Assembly (NCBI RefSeq): GCF_003955685.1
Contig: NZ_RXHJ01000010.1
Coordinates: 19,697 to 83,696 of the forward strand
Source: Corynebacterium hylobatis
GTDB taxonomy: Bacteria > Actinomycetota > Actinomycetes > Mycobacteriales > Mycobacteriaceae
DNA length: 64,000 nucleotides
Direction of reading: 5' to 3'
Part shown: one piece after another, positions 29,304-37,715 of the stretch
How the letters are laid out: each line of letters begins with the position of its first letter
How positions within the stretch are numbered: position 1 is the first letter of the stretch
Notes under the pieces: generated by a model
Told to the model about the DNA's origin: nothing
The model's database searches: none
The model's input: the letters and a program-made list of their open reading frames with translations, nothing else
Program-made: the position numbers and the translations under genes

Positions 29304-30386
29304 ATGCCCGCACCCCAAGACACCCTGAGCGTGGTCGTCGCCGGCGGGGGCACCGCCGGCCACGTCGAACCCGCGCTGGCGGTGGCTGAGGCCCTCGTCG
29401 AGCAGCACGGCGCCACCGTCACCGCCCTGGGCACCCCGCGCGGCCTGGAACGTGACCTCGTCCCCGCCCGCGGCTTCGACCTCCGCCTCATCGACCCGGT
29501 ACCTGTACCGCGGCGACCCAACCTCGACCTGTTCAAGCTGCCGGTCCGGGTGGTCAAGGCGGTACGCCAGACCCGGGAGATCCTCCGCGACGTGCAGGCC
29601 GACGCCCTCATCGGTTTCGGCGGCTACGTCTCCGCCCCCGGCTACCTGGCGGCCCGCTCGCTGGGCATCCCGTTCTTCGTCCACGAGGCCAACGCCCGCG
29701 CCGGGCTGGCCAATAAACTCGGTGTGCGCCTCGGTGGCACCGGCTTCAACGCGGTGGCCGGTTCAGGGATGCCCGGCGAGGTCGTCGGCATCCCCGTCCG
29801 CGCAGGATTGCGCAGCGGTGACATGCAGGCCGCGGCCGAACGTGCCCGTGAGCAGTGGGGGCTCGATCCGGAACGGCGCACCCTGCTGGTCACCGGCGGT
29901 TCCCAGGGGGCGGTGAGCCTCAACCGGGCGGTGGCCGGCGCGGTGGACACACTGACCACCGCCGGAGGATTCCAGGTGCTGCACGCCTACGGCAGACGCA
30001 ACACCGCCCCCGCCCCCCACGAGCACTATGTCCCCCTGCCTTATATCGGGGACATGGCGGCCGCCTACGCCGTCGCAGATCTCATCGTCTGCCGTTCCGG
30101 CGCGATGACCGTCGCCGAGGTCACCGCCTCGGGCCTGCCTGCCGTCTACGTCCCCCTGCCGCACGGCAACGGTGAGCAGGCGCTCAATGCCACTGATGTG
30201 GTCGCCGCCGGTGCCGCCCGTCTTGTCGGTGACGCCGAGTTCGACGCGGACCGGCTGGTCGCCGAGGTCACCGGCATCCTCGGTGACGGGGATACCCTCG
30301 AGACCATGCGGGCGGCCGCCCGGGGGCACTCCGCAGGGGATACCGCAGCGTATCTGGCTGCTGCGGTCGCTGCGGCGTTAGAATGA
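29304..30386 (+). CDS. murG: UDP-GlcNAc:lipid I N-acetylglucosaminyltransferase MurG
   Basis: A 360-residue GT28 enzyme at the inner membrane face that turns lipid I into lipid II. The first glycine loop VVAGGGTAGHVEPALAVAEAL and the second GGSQGAVSLN are intact. The donor site shows CRSGAMTVAEVTASGLPAVYVPLPHG with the acceptor-side Glu and the QALNA element. The start is ATG, four bases after ftsW. A 38-base gap before murC is one of the few spacers in this operon. Confidence 0.97.
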   Translation: MPAPQDTLSVVVAGGGTAGHVEPALAVAEALVEQHGATVTALGTPRGLERDLVPARGFDLRLIDPVPVPRRPNLDLFKLPVRVVKAVRQTREILRDVQADALIGFGGYVSAPGYLAARSLGIPFFVHEANARAGLANKLGVRLGGTGFNAVAGSGMPGEVVGIPVRAGLRSGDMQAAAERAREQWGLDPERRTLLVTGGSQGAVSLNRAVAGAVDTLTTAGGFQVLHAYGRRNTAPAPHEHYVPLPYIGDMAAAYAVADLIVCRSGAMTVAEVTASGLPAVYVPLPHGNGEQALNATDVVAAGAARLVGDAEFDADRLVAEVTGILGDGDTLETMRAAARGHSAGDTAAYLAAAVAAALE

Positions 30387-30424
30387 CCTGTCCGTCCCAC
30401 CCACACCCAGGAGCCTGAAATTCC

Positions 30425-31852
30425 GTGACCGATTCTGTCGACCTCTCCCGCGTCCACCTCATCGGCATCGGCGGTTCCGGCATGTCCGGGGTTGCCCGCA
30501 TCCTGCTTGACCGGGGCGCGGTGGTCACCGGCTCCGACGTGAAGGACTCCCGCCCCGTCCGGGCTCTGCGCTCGGCGGGCGCGCTTGTTGCGGTGGGCCA
30601 CGAGGCGGAGAATCTCCGCCTGGCGGGGGAGCCGCCGACCGTGGTTGTCGTCTCCTTCGCCGCGATCCCGCAGGACAATCCGGAACTGACCGCCGCCCGC
30701 GAGCTGGCCATCCCGGTCATCCGCCGCTCGGATCTGCTCGGTGAGCTGATGAGCGGGCGTCGCCAGGTGCTCTTCGCGGGTACCCACGGCAAGACCTCCA
30801 CCACCTCCATGGCGGTGGCTGCGATGCAGGCCGCGGGCATGGATCCCAGCTTCGCCATCGGCGGCCAGCTCAACCGCTCGGGCACCAACGCCCACCACGG
30901 CACCGGGGACAGTTTCGTGGCGGAGGCCGATGAATCGGACGCCTCCCTGCTGCGGTACTGCCCCGACATCGCGGTGGTGACCAACATTGAGCCGGACCAC
31001 CTCGACTTCTTCGGCACCGCCGAGGCCTACCACCGGGTCTTCGACGATTTCGCCGGCCGCCTCACCCCGTCCGGCCATCTGGTGGTCTGCCTTGATGACG
31101 TCCATGCAGCGGAGCTGGGTGAGCGCTGCCTGGAGCGTGGCGTGAACGTGCTGGGTTACGGCACGACCGCGGCCGCTGCGCTGCACCCGTCGATCCCGGT
31201 CGGCGCGGAAGTCCTCAGCTCGGACGTCACCGACGAAGGTTCGGTGGCGCATGTGCGCATCGGTGACCGGGATCTGACAGTCCACCTGCAGATCCCCGGC
31301 CAGCACATGGTGCTCAACGGGGCGGGCGCGCTGCTGGCAGGCCACCTCGCCGGCGGGGACCCGGTGCTGCTCGCCGAGGGGCTGAGCGATTTCAACGGTG
31401 TGCGCCGGCGTTTCGAGTACCGGGGCACCGTTGGGGGAGTGCGTGTCTACGACGATTATGCGCACCACCCCACCGAGGTGACGGCGGTGCTGCAGGCCGC
31501 CCGCCAGAAGGTCGGGGCGGAGGGCACCGGTGCGCGCGTCATCGTCGTCTTCCAGCCGCACCTGTACTCCCGCACCATCGAGTTCGCGGCCGAGTTCGCC
31601 ACGGCGCTCTCGCTTGCCGACGCCGCCGTGGTCCTCGACATCTTCGGCGCCCGGGAGAAGCCGGTCGAGGGGGTCAGTTCCCGCATCATCATCGACTCGA
31701 TGACCGCGGAGCAGGTTGTCTACGAACCGGACTTCTCCCAGGCCCCGGAGACCGTGCGCCGCCTGGTGGAGGAGGGGGATCTCGTGCTCACCATGGGTGC
31801 GGGCAACGTCACCCTCCTGGCCGGGGAGATCCTCGCCACGTTGGGTGAATGA
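30425..31852 (+). CDS. murC: UDP-MurNAc:L-alanine ligase MurC
   Basis: A 475-residue Mur ligase that attaches L-alanine, the first stem residue. The uridine-binding start is [21 protein letters not shown]. The ATP loop is [23 protein letters not shown] and [11 protein letters not shown] follow, and [13 protein letters not shown] marks the C-terminal domain. GTG start; the stop overlaps the ftsQ ATG by four bases. Confidence 0.96.
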   Translation: MTDSVDLSRVHLIGIGGSGMSGVARILLDRGAVVTGSDVKDSRPVRALRSAGALVAVGHEAENLRLAGEPPTVVVVSFAAIPQDNPELTAARELAIPVIRRSDLLGELMSGRRQVLFAGTHGKTSTTSMAVAAMQAAGMDPSFAIGGQLNRSGTNAHHGTGDSFVAEADESDASLLRYCPDIAVVTNIEPDHLDFFGTAEAYHRVFDDFAGRLTPSGHLVVCLDDVHAAELGERCLERGVNVLGYGTTAAAALHPSIPVGAEVLSSDVTDEGSVAHVRIGDRDLTVHLQIPGQHMVLNGAGALLAGHLAGGDPVLLAEGLSDFNGVRRRFEYRGTVGGVRVYDDYAHHPTEVTAVLQAARQKVGAEGTGARVIVVFQPHLYSRTIEFAAEFATALSLADAAVVLDIFGAREKPVEGVSSRIIIDSMTAEQVVYEPDFSQAPETVRRLVEEGDLVLTMGAGNVTLLAGEILATLGE

Positions 31853-32499
31853 TGCCCCGGAAGAAGATTCTCCTCGGCGTGGCCGGGGTGCTCGCCCTGC
31901 TGGCCGTGATCGTCGGCCTGCTCTGGGTGCTGCCCGTCCTGCGGGTGTCGGAGTATGCGGTCACCGGCAACGTGCACACCCCGGAGGAACAGGTCATCGA
32001 GGCCACCGGTGTCGCTGAGGGTGAGAACCTCGCCCGCGTGGACGCCGGCCGGGCGGCGCGCGGGGTGGCGGACCTGCCCTGGGTGCACAGCGCGACCGTC
32101 ACCCGCGGCTGGCCGGGTACCCTGGAGGTGGCCATCACGGAACGCCGCGCGGTCCTCTACACCCGGGAGGACGACGGCGAACACCTCATCGATGAGGGCG
32201 GGGTACCGTTCATCATCGCCACCCCACCTGAGGATGCGGTGGAGGTGACCGGGGAACCGGAGTCCTTCAGTGGCATCGCCGGGGCTGTCGCCTCCCTGCC
32301 GGACCATATCCGCGCCATGGTGGCCTCCGTGGACGCCCCCGGCCCCCACGAGCTGACCCTCCACCTGCATGACGGGCGGACGGTCTACTGGGGGGCGCCG
32401 GAGAACAACCACGACAAGTCCGTGGCGATGCAGACCGTGATCCAACGCGAGGGGCAGCACTGGAATGTGTCCAACCCCGCGATGGTCACTGTGCGTTAA
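31849..32499 (+). CDS. ftsQ: Cell division protein FtsQ
   Basis: A 216-residue bitopic protein with a very short basic N-terminus (MPRKK), one membrane helix (about 7-25) and an extracytoplasmic POTRA domain ([21 protein letters not shown]). The beta domain ends in [12 protein letters not shown]. FtsQ links the cytoplasmic ring to FtsL and FtsB. The stop codon lies inside a small perfect hairpin, and a 147-base gap separates it from ftsZ. Confidence 0.92.
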   Translation: MMPRKKILLGVAGVLALLAVIVGLLWVLPVLRVSEYAVTGNVHTPEEQVIEATGVAEGENLARVDAGRAARGVADLPWVHSATVTRGWPGTLEVAITERRAVLYTREDDGEHLIDEGGVPFIIATPPEDAVEVTGEPESFSGIAGAVASLPDHIRAMVASVDAPGPHELTLHLHDGRTVYWGAPENNHDKSVAMQTVIQREGQHWNVSNPAMVTVR

Positions 32500-32507
32500 A
32501 AACGCAC
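32491..32507 (+). other. Hairpin spanning the ftsQ stop codon
   Basis: GTGCGTT and AACGCAC form a perfect 7-bp stem with an AAA loop; TAA is part of it. There is no T run. It marks the only real break before ftsZ and is followed at 32521-32531 by the palindrome AACCTGAGGTT. Function unknown. Confidence 0.5.
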
Positions 32508-32646
32508 GTCAACAACCCTTAACCTGAGGTTGAGAGTGTGGACACGCCGCCGAAATGTCCCGGGATTCGGGCGGGCGGTGGCCCATGATGGATACAACCT
32601 CGTTCCAAATTTCACTTAACTTCCCCGAAAGGCGCGGCCAGAACCC

Positions 32647-33849
32647 ATGACCTCACCGAACAACTACCTCGCCGTCATCAAGGTCGTCGGCGTCGGCGGC
32701 GGCGGCGTCAACGCCGTCAACCGCATGATCGAAGAGGGCCTGAAGGGTGTCGAGTTCGTCGCAATCAACACGGACTCCCAGGCACTGCTCTTCTCTGACG
32801 CCGACACCAAGCTCGACATCGGCCGTGAGGCCACCCGTGGCCTGGGCGCCGGCGCCAACCCGGAGGTCGGCCGCACCTCCGCCGAGGACCACAAATCCGA
32901 GATTGAGGAGACCCTCAAGGGCGCGGACATGGTCTTCGTCACCGCCGGCGAGGGCGGCGGCACCGGTACCGGTGCCGCCCCGGTCGTCGCCGGCATCGCC
33001 AAGAAGCTCGGCGCCCTGACCGTCGGTGTAGTGACCAAGCCCTTCAAGTTCGAGGGCCCGCGCCGTACCCGCCAGGCGGAGGCCGGCATCGAGGAGCTGC
33101 GCCAGGTCTGCGACACCCTCATCGTCATCCCCAACGACCGCCTCCTCCAGCTGGGCGATGCCACCCTGTCCATGATGGAGGCCTTCCGTGCCGCGGATGA
33201 GGTGCTGCACAACGGTGTCCAGGGCATCACCAACCTGATCGTCACCCCGGGTGTGATCAACGTGGACTTCGCGGATGTCCGCTCCGTCATGTCTGACGCC
33301 GGTTCCGCCCTCATGGGCGTGGGTTCCGCCCGCGGGGACAACCGGGTCATGGACGCGACCATGCAGGCGATCAACTCGCCGCTGCTCGAGTCCACCATGG
33401 AGGGCGCGAAGGGTCTGCTGCTGTCCGTGGCCGGCGCCTCCGACCTCGGCCTCATGGAGGTCAATGAGGCGATGAGCATCGTCCAGGAGAAGGGCGACCC
33501 GGACGCCAACATTATCTTCGGCACGATCATCGACGACAACCTCGGCGACGAGACCCGCGTGACCATCATCGCCACCGGTTTCGACGCCGCGAAGAACAAC
33601 CCGCCGGCCAACGCCCCCGGGACCCCGACCCCGGCGGAGAACCCCACCCCGGCTCCGGTCCAGGATGATTCCGCCCGCGGCCGCCTCTTCGAGGAGCGCG
33701 AGAAGCCGGCCCCGACCCCGCCGCCCGCCCCGGCCCAGGACGACCCCGGCCGCCACCATCACCGCAGCGGTTCCAGCAGCGGCCTGTTCACCTCCTCCCG
33801 CCCGGAGCGCCGGGATGACGACCTCGATGTGCCCGACTTCCTGCGCTAA
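32647..33849 (+). CDS. ftsZ: Tubulin-like division GTPase FtsZ
   Basis: A 400-residue GTPase that polymerises into the Z-ring. [17 protein letters not shown] begins the nucleotide domain, and the tubulin signature [10 protein letters not shown] starts at Gly103. NDRLLQLGD and the T7-loop region ([16 protein letters not shown]) are intact. A Pro-rich linker from about 320 leads to the conserved C-terminal peptide DLDVPDFLR, the binding site for SepF and FtsW. The 147-base upstream gap contains TACAAC as a possible -10 and suggests an own promoter, as seen for ftsZ in related species. Confidence 0.98.
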   Translation: MTSPNNYLAVIKVVGVGGGGVNAVNRMIEEGLKGVEFVAINTDSQALLFSDADTKLDIGREATRGLGAGANPEVGRTSAEDHKSEIEETLKGADMVFVTAGEGGGTGTGAAPVVAGIAKKLGALTVGVVTKPFKFEGPRRTRQAEAGIEELRQVCDTLIVIPNDRLLQLGDATLSMMEAFRAADEVLHNGVQGITNLIVTPGVINVDFADVRSVMSDAGSALMGVGSARGDNRVMDATMQAINSPLLESTMEGAKGLLLSVAGASDLGLMEVNEAMSIVQEKGDPDANIIFGTIIDDNLGDETRVTIIATGFDAAKNNPPANAPGTPTPAENPTPAPVQDDSARGRLFEEREKPAPTPPPAPAQDDPGRHHHRSGSSSGLFTSSRPERRDDDLDVPDFLR

Positions 33850-33859
33850 CCTCTAGGGC

Positions 33860-34591
33860 ATGTCCCTGCGCAATGAGAACGAGGCTGCACGCCCCGTCCG
33901 CATGGTGTTCACCACCCGTGCGGGCGGGGCGTCGTCGTCCCCCTATGAATCCTTCAACCTGGGCGACCACGTCGGCGATGACGCCGGCACCGTCGCCGCC
34001 AACCGTGACCGCCTCGCCGGGGTGCTCGGCCTGGATCCGGGTGAGATCGTGTGGATGGAACAGGTGCACTCCAACAATGTCGCCGTCGTCGACGGCCCGC
34101 AGGCCGGCCCTGTGGAGACCACCGATGCTCTGGTGACCACCCGCCGGGGCCTGGCCCTGGCCGTCCTCGTGGCCGACTGCGTGCCGGTGCTGCTGGCCGA
34201 CCACACTCACGGTGTGATCGCCGCCGCCCACGCCGGTCGCATGGGGGCCCGCAACGGGATCATCCCCCGCACCGTAGCGAAGATGGTCGAGTTGGGTGCC
34301 ACCCCGGGCAGCATCCAGGTGCTGCTGGGCCCGGCGGCCTCCGGACGGAACTACGAGGTGCCGGCGGAGATGGCCGCGGACGTCGAGAAGCATCTGCCCG
34401 GTTCGCGGACCCGCACGGAGCAGGGTACGCCGGGCATCGACGTGCGCGCCGGTCTGGTGCGCCAGCTCATGGGCCTGGGGGTGACCGCCATCGAGGCGGA
34501 CCCGCGCTGCACCATCGAGGACACCGATTTCTTCTCCCACCGCCGCGAAGGCACCACCGGGCGACAGGCGGGGCTGGTGTGGCTGCCGTGA
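33860..34591 (+). CDS. pgeF: Multi-copper-like purine nucleoside phosphorylase/laccase-domain protein (YlmD/PgeF)
   Basis: A 243-residue protein of the DUF152 family. The metal-site residues are recognisable: the His of WMEQVHSNNV, the Cys of LVADCVPVLLAD and the His of AAAHAGRMGARNG. The usual HAGWRG is HAGRMG here. Relatives act on nucleosides (adenosine deaminase/phosphorylase) and in E. coli correct peptidoglycan precursors that carry the wrong first amino acid, which fits a gene within a cell wall cluster. The ATG lies ten bases after ftsZ, and the stop overlaps the next start. Confidence 0.85.
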   Translation: MSLRNENEAARPVRMVFTTRAGGASSSPYESFNLGDHVGDDAGTVAANRDRLAGVLGLDPGEIVWMEQVHSNNVAVVDGPQAGPVETTDALVTTRRGLALAVLVADCVPVLLADHTHGVIAAAHAGRMGARNGIIPRTVAKMVELGATPGSIQVLLGPAASGRNYEVPAEMAADVEKHLPGSRTRTEQGTPGIDVRAGLVRQLMGLGVTAIEADPRCTIEDTDFFSHRREGTTGRQAGLVWLP

Positions 34592-35292
34592 CACGTACCG
34601 AGGAACTGCGTACCAACCTGGCTGCCGTCCGCGCGCGTATCGACGCCGCCGCCGAGGCCGCCGGCCGCGACCCGCAGGAGATCCGCCTGCTGCCGGTGAC
34701 CAAATTCCACCCGGCCGCCGACCTGCGGCTGCTCGTTGAACTCGGCGCGGCCGATGTCGCCGAGAACCGCGAGCAGGAGGCCCGCGGCAAGGCCGCCGAG
34801 GTACCCGAGGCCCGTATCCACATGATCGGGCAGGTCCAGACGAAGAAGGCTAATTCCGTCGCCCGCTGGGCCGCCAGCGTCCACTCGGTCGACTCCGTCC
34901 GCCTGGCCCAGGCCCTTGACCGCGGCATGGCACTGGCCCTGGAACGCGGCGACCGCACCACCGATGTGCTGCCCGTCTACCTGCAGCTCTCCGCCGACGG
35001 GGATCCCGCCCGCGGGGGAGTGCTCGAGGAGGACCTCGACGAGCTGGTGCAGGTCGTCGAGGAGGCGGAACACCTGGAACTGGCCGGCCTCATGGTTGTG
35101 CCGCCCCTGGACTCCGCGGCCGGGGAGGTCTTCGACCGGGCCCGCAGGCTGTGCGGGAAAATCGCGGAACAGACCGGTCGGCCGATGGAGCTGTCCGCCG
35201 GGATGTCGGGCGATCTGGAGGAGGCCGTGGCCCGGGGCTCGAACGTCGTGCGTGTCGGTACTGGTGTGCTCGGCGCCAGACCGTTACCCTAG
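34588..35292 (+). CDS. Pyridoxal phosphate homeostasis protein (YggS/PLPBP family)
   Basis: A 234-residue single-domain TIM-barrel protein that binds PLP without a known enzymatic activity and keeps B6 and amino acid pools in balance. The PLP lysine is in LLPVTKFHP near residue 37. ENREQEARGKA, HMIGQVQTKKAN and GLMVVPPL follow the family pattern, and GMSGDLEEAVARGSNVVRVG near the end is the PLP phosphate site. The GTG start overlaps the upstream stop (GTGA). It lies next to sepF in most actinobacteria. Confidence 0.92.
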   Translation: MTRTEELRTNLAAVRARIDAAAEAAGRDPQEIRLLPVTKFHPAADLRLLVELGAADVAENREQEARGKAAEVPEARIHMIGQVQTKKANSVARWAASVHSVDSVRLAQALDRGMALALERGDRTTDVLPVYLQLSADGDPARGGVLEEDLDELVQVVEEAEHLELAGLMVVPPLDSAAGEVFDRARRLCGKIAEQTGRPMELSAGMSGDLEEAVARGSNVVRVGTGVLGARPLP

Positions 35293-35361
35293 GGAACAAC
35301 AAACGACAAAAGCCCCGTGTCAGCCGCGTCTACGGGAAACCTTCCCGGGAGGATCAACCAT

Positions 35362-35838
35362 ATGTCCATCATCAGGAACGCCAAGGAGTTCTTCGGCCTC
35401 ACTCCGGTCGACATGGAGCACGAGGACGCCTACTACGACGACGACCCGCAGTACCGCTCCAGCGGGTCCGCCGCCTACACCCCGGCACCCACCCCGGCCC
35501 CGGCCCGGGACTACGGCTACTCCTCCGCATACGGGGAGCGTCCCCGCTACACCCCGCAGGCGAAGCTGGTCGCTGTCGAGGTCAGCACCTACAACCAGGC
35601 CGCCGAGATCGGCGAGCCCTTCCGCAACGGCGACGCGGTTGTCTTCGACCTCAGCCGCATGGAGTCCGGCGACAAAAAGCGCATCGTCGATTTCGCGGCG
35701 GGTCTGTGCTTCGCCCTGCGCGGCGGCATGGTCAACGTGTCCAAGCACATCGACACTGACCGCACCGTCTTCGCCATCACCCCGGAGGGTGCTGATTTCA
35801 GCCAGATCGAACTGGAGCGCGCCGCCGGCCTGCGCTGA
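35362..35838 (+). CDS. sepF: Cell division protein SepF
   Basis: A 158-residue cytoplasmic protein that anchors FtsZ to the membrane in actinobacteria. It has an N-terminal amphipathic helix (MSIIRNAKEFFGL), an acidic Tyr/Asp-rich linker, and the C-terminal SepF domain with FRNGDAVVFDLSRMESGDKKRIVDFAAGL. The conserved glycine region RGGMVNVSK forms the dimer core. GGGAGGA eight bases before ATG 35362 decides the start over an upstream in-frame one. Confidence 0.94.
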   Translation: MSIIRNAKEFFGLTPVDMEHEDAYYDDDPQYRSSGSAAYTPAPTPAPARDYGYSSAYGERPRYTPQAKLVAVEVSTYNQAAEIGEPFRNGDAVVFDLSRMESGDKKRIVDFAAGLCFALRGGMVNVSKHIDTDRTVFAITPEGADFSQIELERAAGLR

Positions 35839-35858
35839 CCCGCACGCTTCAAGGCATC

Positions 35859-35894
35859 AGGCGTCCCGCTCACGGCGGGGCGCCTGTGTTTTTT
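35859..35894 (+). terminator. Terminator after sepF
   Basis: AGGCGTCCCGC pairs with GCGGGGCGCCT (one mismatch), short loop, then GTGTTTTTTG. It ends the main dcw transcript before yggT. Confidence 0.88.
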
Positions 35895-35922
35895 GGGTCC
35901 GGTGCCGCTAGGCTCGGTTCTC

Positions 35923-36216
35923 GTGAGTCTCCTCGGTGCTGTCCTCTATGTCGTCCTCCAGATTTTCGTCCTGATCCTCATCGCGCGAATCGTGATCGAG
36001 ATGATCCAGGCCTTCTCCCGGAATTTCCAGCCGCCGCGCTGGTTCATCTACATCGCTGAGCCGCTCTTCGTGGTCACCGATCCGCCGGTGAAGGCGTTGC
36101 GGAAGATCATCCCGCCACTGCGGTTGGGCAATGTCTCACTCGACATGTCGATCATCGTGCTCTTCATCATTCTGTCGATCCTGCGGGTGATTGTGGTTCA
36201 GACCCTGCTGCGTTGA
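35923..36216 (+). CDS. YggT-family membrane protein
   Basis: A 97-residue protein with two membrane segments (about 5-26 and 72-92) and the loop typical of YggT, including a conserved EPLFVVTDPPVKALRKIIPP. Members are found between sepF and divIVA in many bacteria and have been linked to division and osmotic stress; the function is not settled. The GTG start lies eight bases after TAGGCT, which suits a leaderless transcript starting after the sepF terminator. Longer in-frame starts run into that terminator. Confidence 0.88.
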   Translation: MSLLGAVLYVVLQIFVLILIARIVIEMIQAFSRNFQPPRWFIYIAEPLFVVTDPPVKALRKIIPPLRLGNVSLDMSIIVLFIILSILRVIVVQTLLR

Positions 36217-36293
36217 GCTGGCTGAGTGGCCGCTGATCTGAACCTCCGCTAAAGATTCAGGGTGTCCGTCGTCCGGACGTTCCCCTCCGGGGT

Positions 36294-36299
36294 TACACT
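36294..36299 (+). promoter_or_regulatory. Candidate -10 element for wag31
   Basis: TACACT matches the corynebacterial TANANT -10 and lies 97 bases before the wag31 ATG. No good -35 is seen. Confidence 0.45.
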
Positions 36300-36395
36300 T
36301 GATCAGACATTCAAAGTACGATTTCCAGAAACAACTTCGTGTGGGTCGCCCCGCACCGGCCCTCCCGGCCACCACAAAACTCGAAGGGAACGCCA

Positions 36396-37412
36396 ATGCC
36401 GCTGACACCAGCTGATGTGCACAACGTCGCTTTCAGTAAGCCGCCGATCGGCAAGCGGGGTTACAACGAGGATGAGGTCGATCAGTTCCTCGATCTCGTC
36501 GAGGACACCCTCGCCCAGCTGCAGGACGACAATGATGACCTCCGTGCGCGGGTGGAGGACGGCGGTGCTCCCGCCGGCGTCGACAAGGGCGCTCTCCGCA
36601 AGGAGATCGAGGCCAAGGTGCGCGGAGAGTACGAGGCCAAGCTGGCCGAGGCACGCAAGGCCACCGAGAAGGCCGAGGCCGAGCTGAAGACCGTCAAGGC
36701 CGACCTGCAGAAGGCCAGGACTGACGCGGACAAGGCACGTTCCGAGGCCGAGGCCGCGAAGAAGGCACAGGCACAGGGCCCTGCCCAGGCATCCGCGGCT
36801 GCAGCACCCGCTGCCGCGGCCACCCCGGCGGCCTCCGGTGCGGCCAGTGCCGACACCCACATGCAGGCCGCCAAGGTCCTGGGCCTGGCCCAGGAGATGG
36901 CCGACCGCCTGACCTCCGAGGCGCAGGCTGAGTCCCGCTCCATGCTGGATGAGGCTCGTTCCGCCGCTGAGCAGCAGCTGGCCGAGGCCGACAACAAGGC
37001 CAACGCACAGCTCACCGAGGCCGACAACAAGGCCAACGCACAGCTGGCGGACGCCGCCAAGCGCGCTGAGCAGCAGCTGGCCGAGGCCGACAACAAGGCC
37101 AAGACCATGGTCGCCGAGGCCGAGAAGCGCGCCGAGGAGACCACCAGTCAGGCCAACTCCCGCGCCGAGGCCCAGATCCGTCAGGCCGAGGAGAAGGCCA
37201 ACGCCCTGCAGGCCGACGCCGAGCGCAAGCACACCGAGATCATGGCCACCGTCAAGCAGCAGCAGACCGCGCTGGAGACCCGCATCAGCGAGCTGCGTGT
37301 CTACGAGCGCGAGTACCGCACCCGCCTGAAGACCATGATTCAGTCCCAGCTGGAGGAGCTGGAGTCCCGCGGCTCCGCGGCCCCGAACGCCGAGGGCGGC
37401 AACCAGAACTGA
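36396..37412 (+). CDS. wag31: Polar growth organiser Wag31/DivIVA
   Basis: A 338-residue coiled-coil scaffold that collects at the poles and directs apical cell wall growth. The lipid-binding N-terminal domain is complete ([31 protein letters not shown] begins the conserved part; note the [10 protein letters not shown] element). A first coiled coil covers about 55-135, an Ala/Pro-rich linker about 140-165, and a second long coiled coil the rest. That second coil has repeats of an EADNKA block at about 195-235. GAAGGGAA precedes the ATG. A terminator follows within 30 bases. Confidence 0.95.
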   Translation: MPLTPADVHNVAFSKPPIGKRGYNEDEVDQFLDLVEDTLAQLQDDNDDLRARVEDGGAPAGVDKGALRKEIEAKVRGEYEAKLAEARKATEKAEAELKTVKADLQKARTDADKARSEAEAAKKAQAQGPAQASAAAAPAAAATPAASGAASADTHMQAAKVLGLAQEMADRLTSEAQAESRSMLDEARSAAEQQLAEADNKANAQLTEADNKANAQLADAAKRAEQQLAEADNKAKTMVAEAEKRAEETTSQANSRAEAQIRQAEEKANALQADAERKHTEIMATVKQQQTALETRISELRVYEREYRTRLKTMIQSQLEELESRGSAAPNAEGGNQN

Positions 37413-37440
37413 TCTGACGCCCCACGCTGAGATCACCGCG

Positions 37441-37469
37441 AACTCCCCGTCCCAGGACGGGGAGTTTTC
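37441..37469 (+). terminator. Terminator after wag31
   Basis: AACTCCCCGT and ACGGGGAGTT make a perfect 10-bp stem with a six-base loop, followed by TTCG; the stem's own TT adds a short T run. Confidence 0.85.
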
Positions 37470-37480
37470 GTCGTGTGGGG

Positions 37481-37486
37481 TATAGT
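37481..37486 (+). promoter_or_regulatory. -10 element of the ileS promoter
   Basis: TATAGT lies directly downstream of the wag31 terminator and would start the transcript near 37493, at the 5' end of the T-box leader. Confidence 0.6.
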
Positions 37487-37492
37487 GCTGAG

Positions 37493-37715
37493 GCAGAAGC
37501 GATGATCCGGCCATCACCGGGGAGCATCCGGAAGAACAGTCCCGGCAGCGGGGCCCAGTAGAACCGGACGGGTGGGACCGTGACAGACCTTCACCACGAA
37601 CGAAGTGGGGTGCGCAGCCGCGTACCCAAGCAGGGTGGTACCGCGCAGCCGGCATAAAGGTGGCGTCCCTGCAGACCGAAGACACACGTCGTGAGTGAAG
37701 GAAGTAGATACGAGG
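37493..37715 (+). promoter_or_regulatory. Ile T-box leader of ileS
   Basis: A leader of about 220 bases. The invariant T-box core AGGGTGGTACCGCG starts at 37632, with TGGT (37636-37639) as the bulge that pairs with the NCCA end of uncharged tRNA. It folds with GCGTCCCTGC downstream (37663-37672) to form the antiterminator or antisequestrator stem. The 5' part carries CGGCCATCACCGGGGAGC, which I recall as conserved in front of actinobacterial ileS genes, and several ATC triplets, one of which would be the Ile specifier. There is no terminator hairpin before the start codon, so control is probably on translation: uncharged tRNA-Ile frees the ribosome binding site. Confidence 0.88.
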
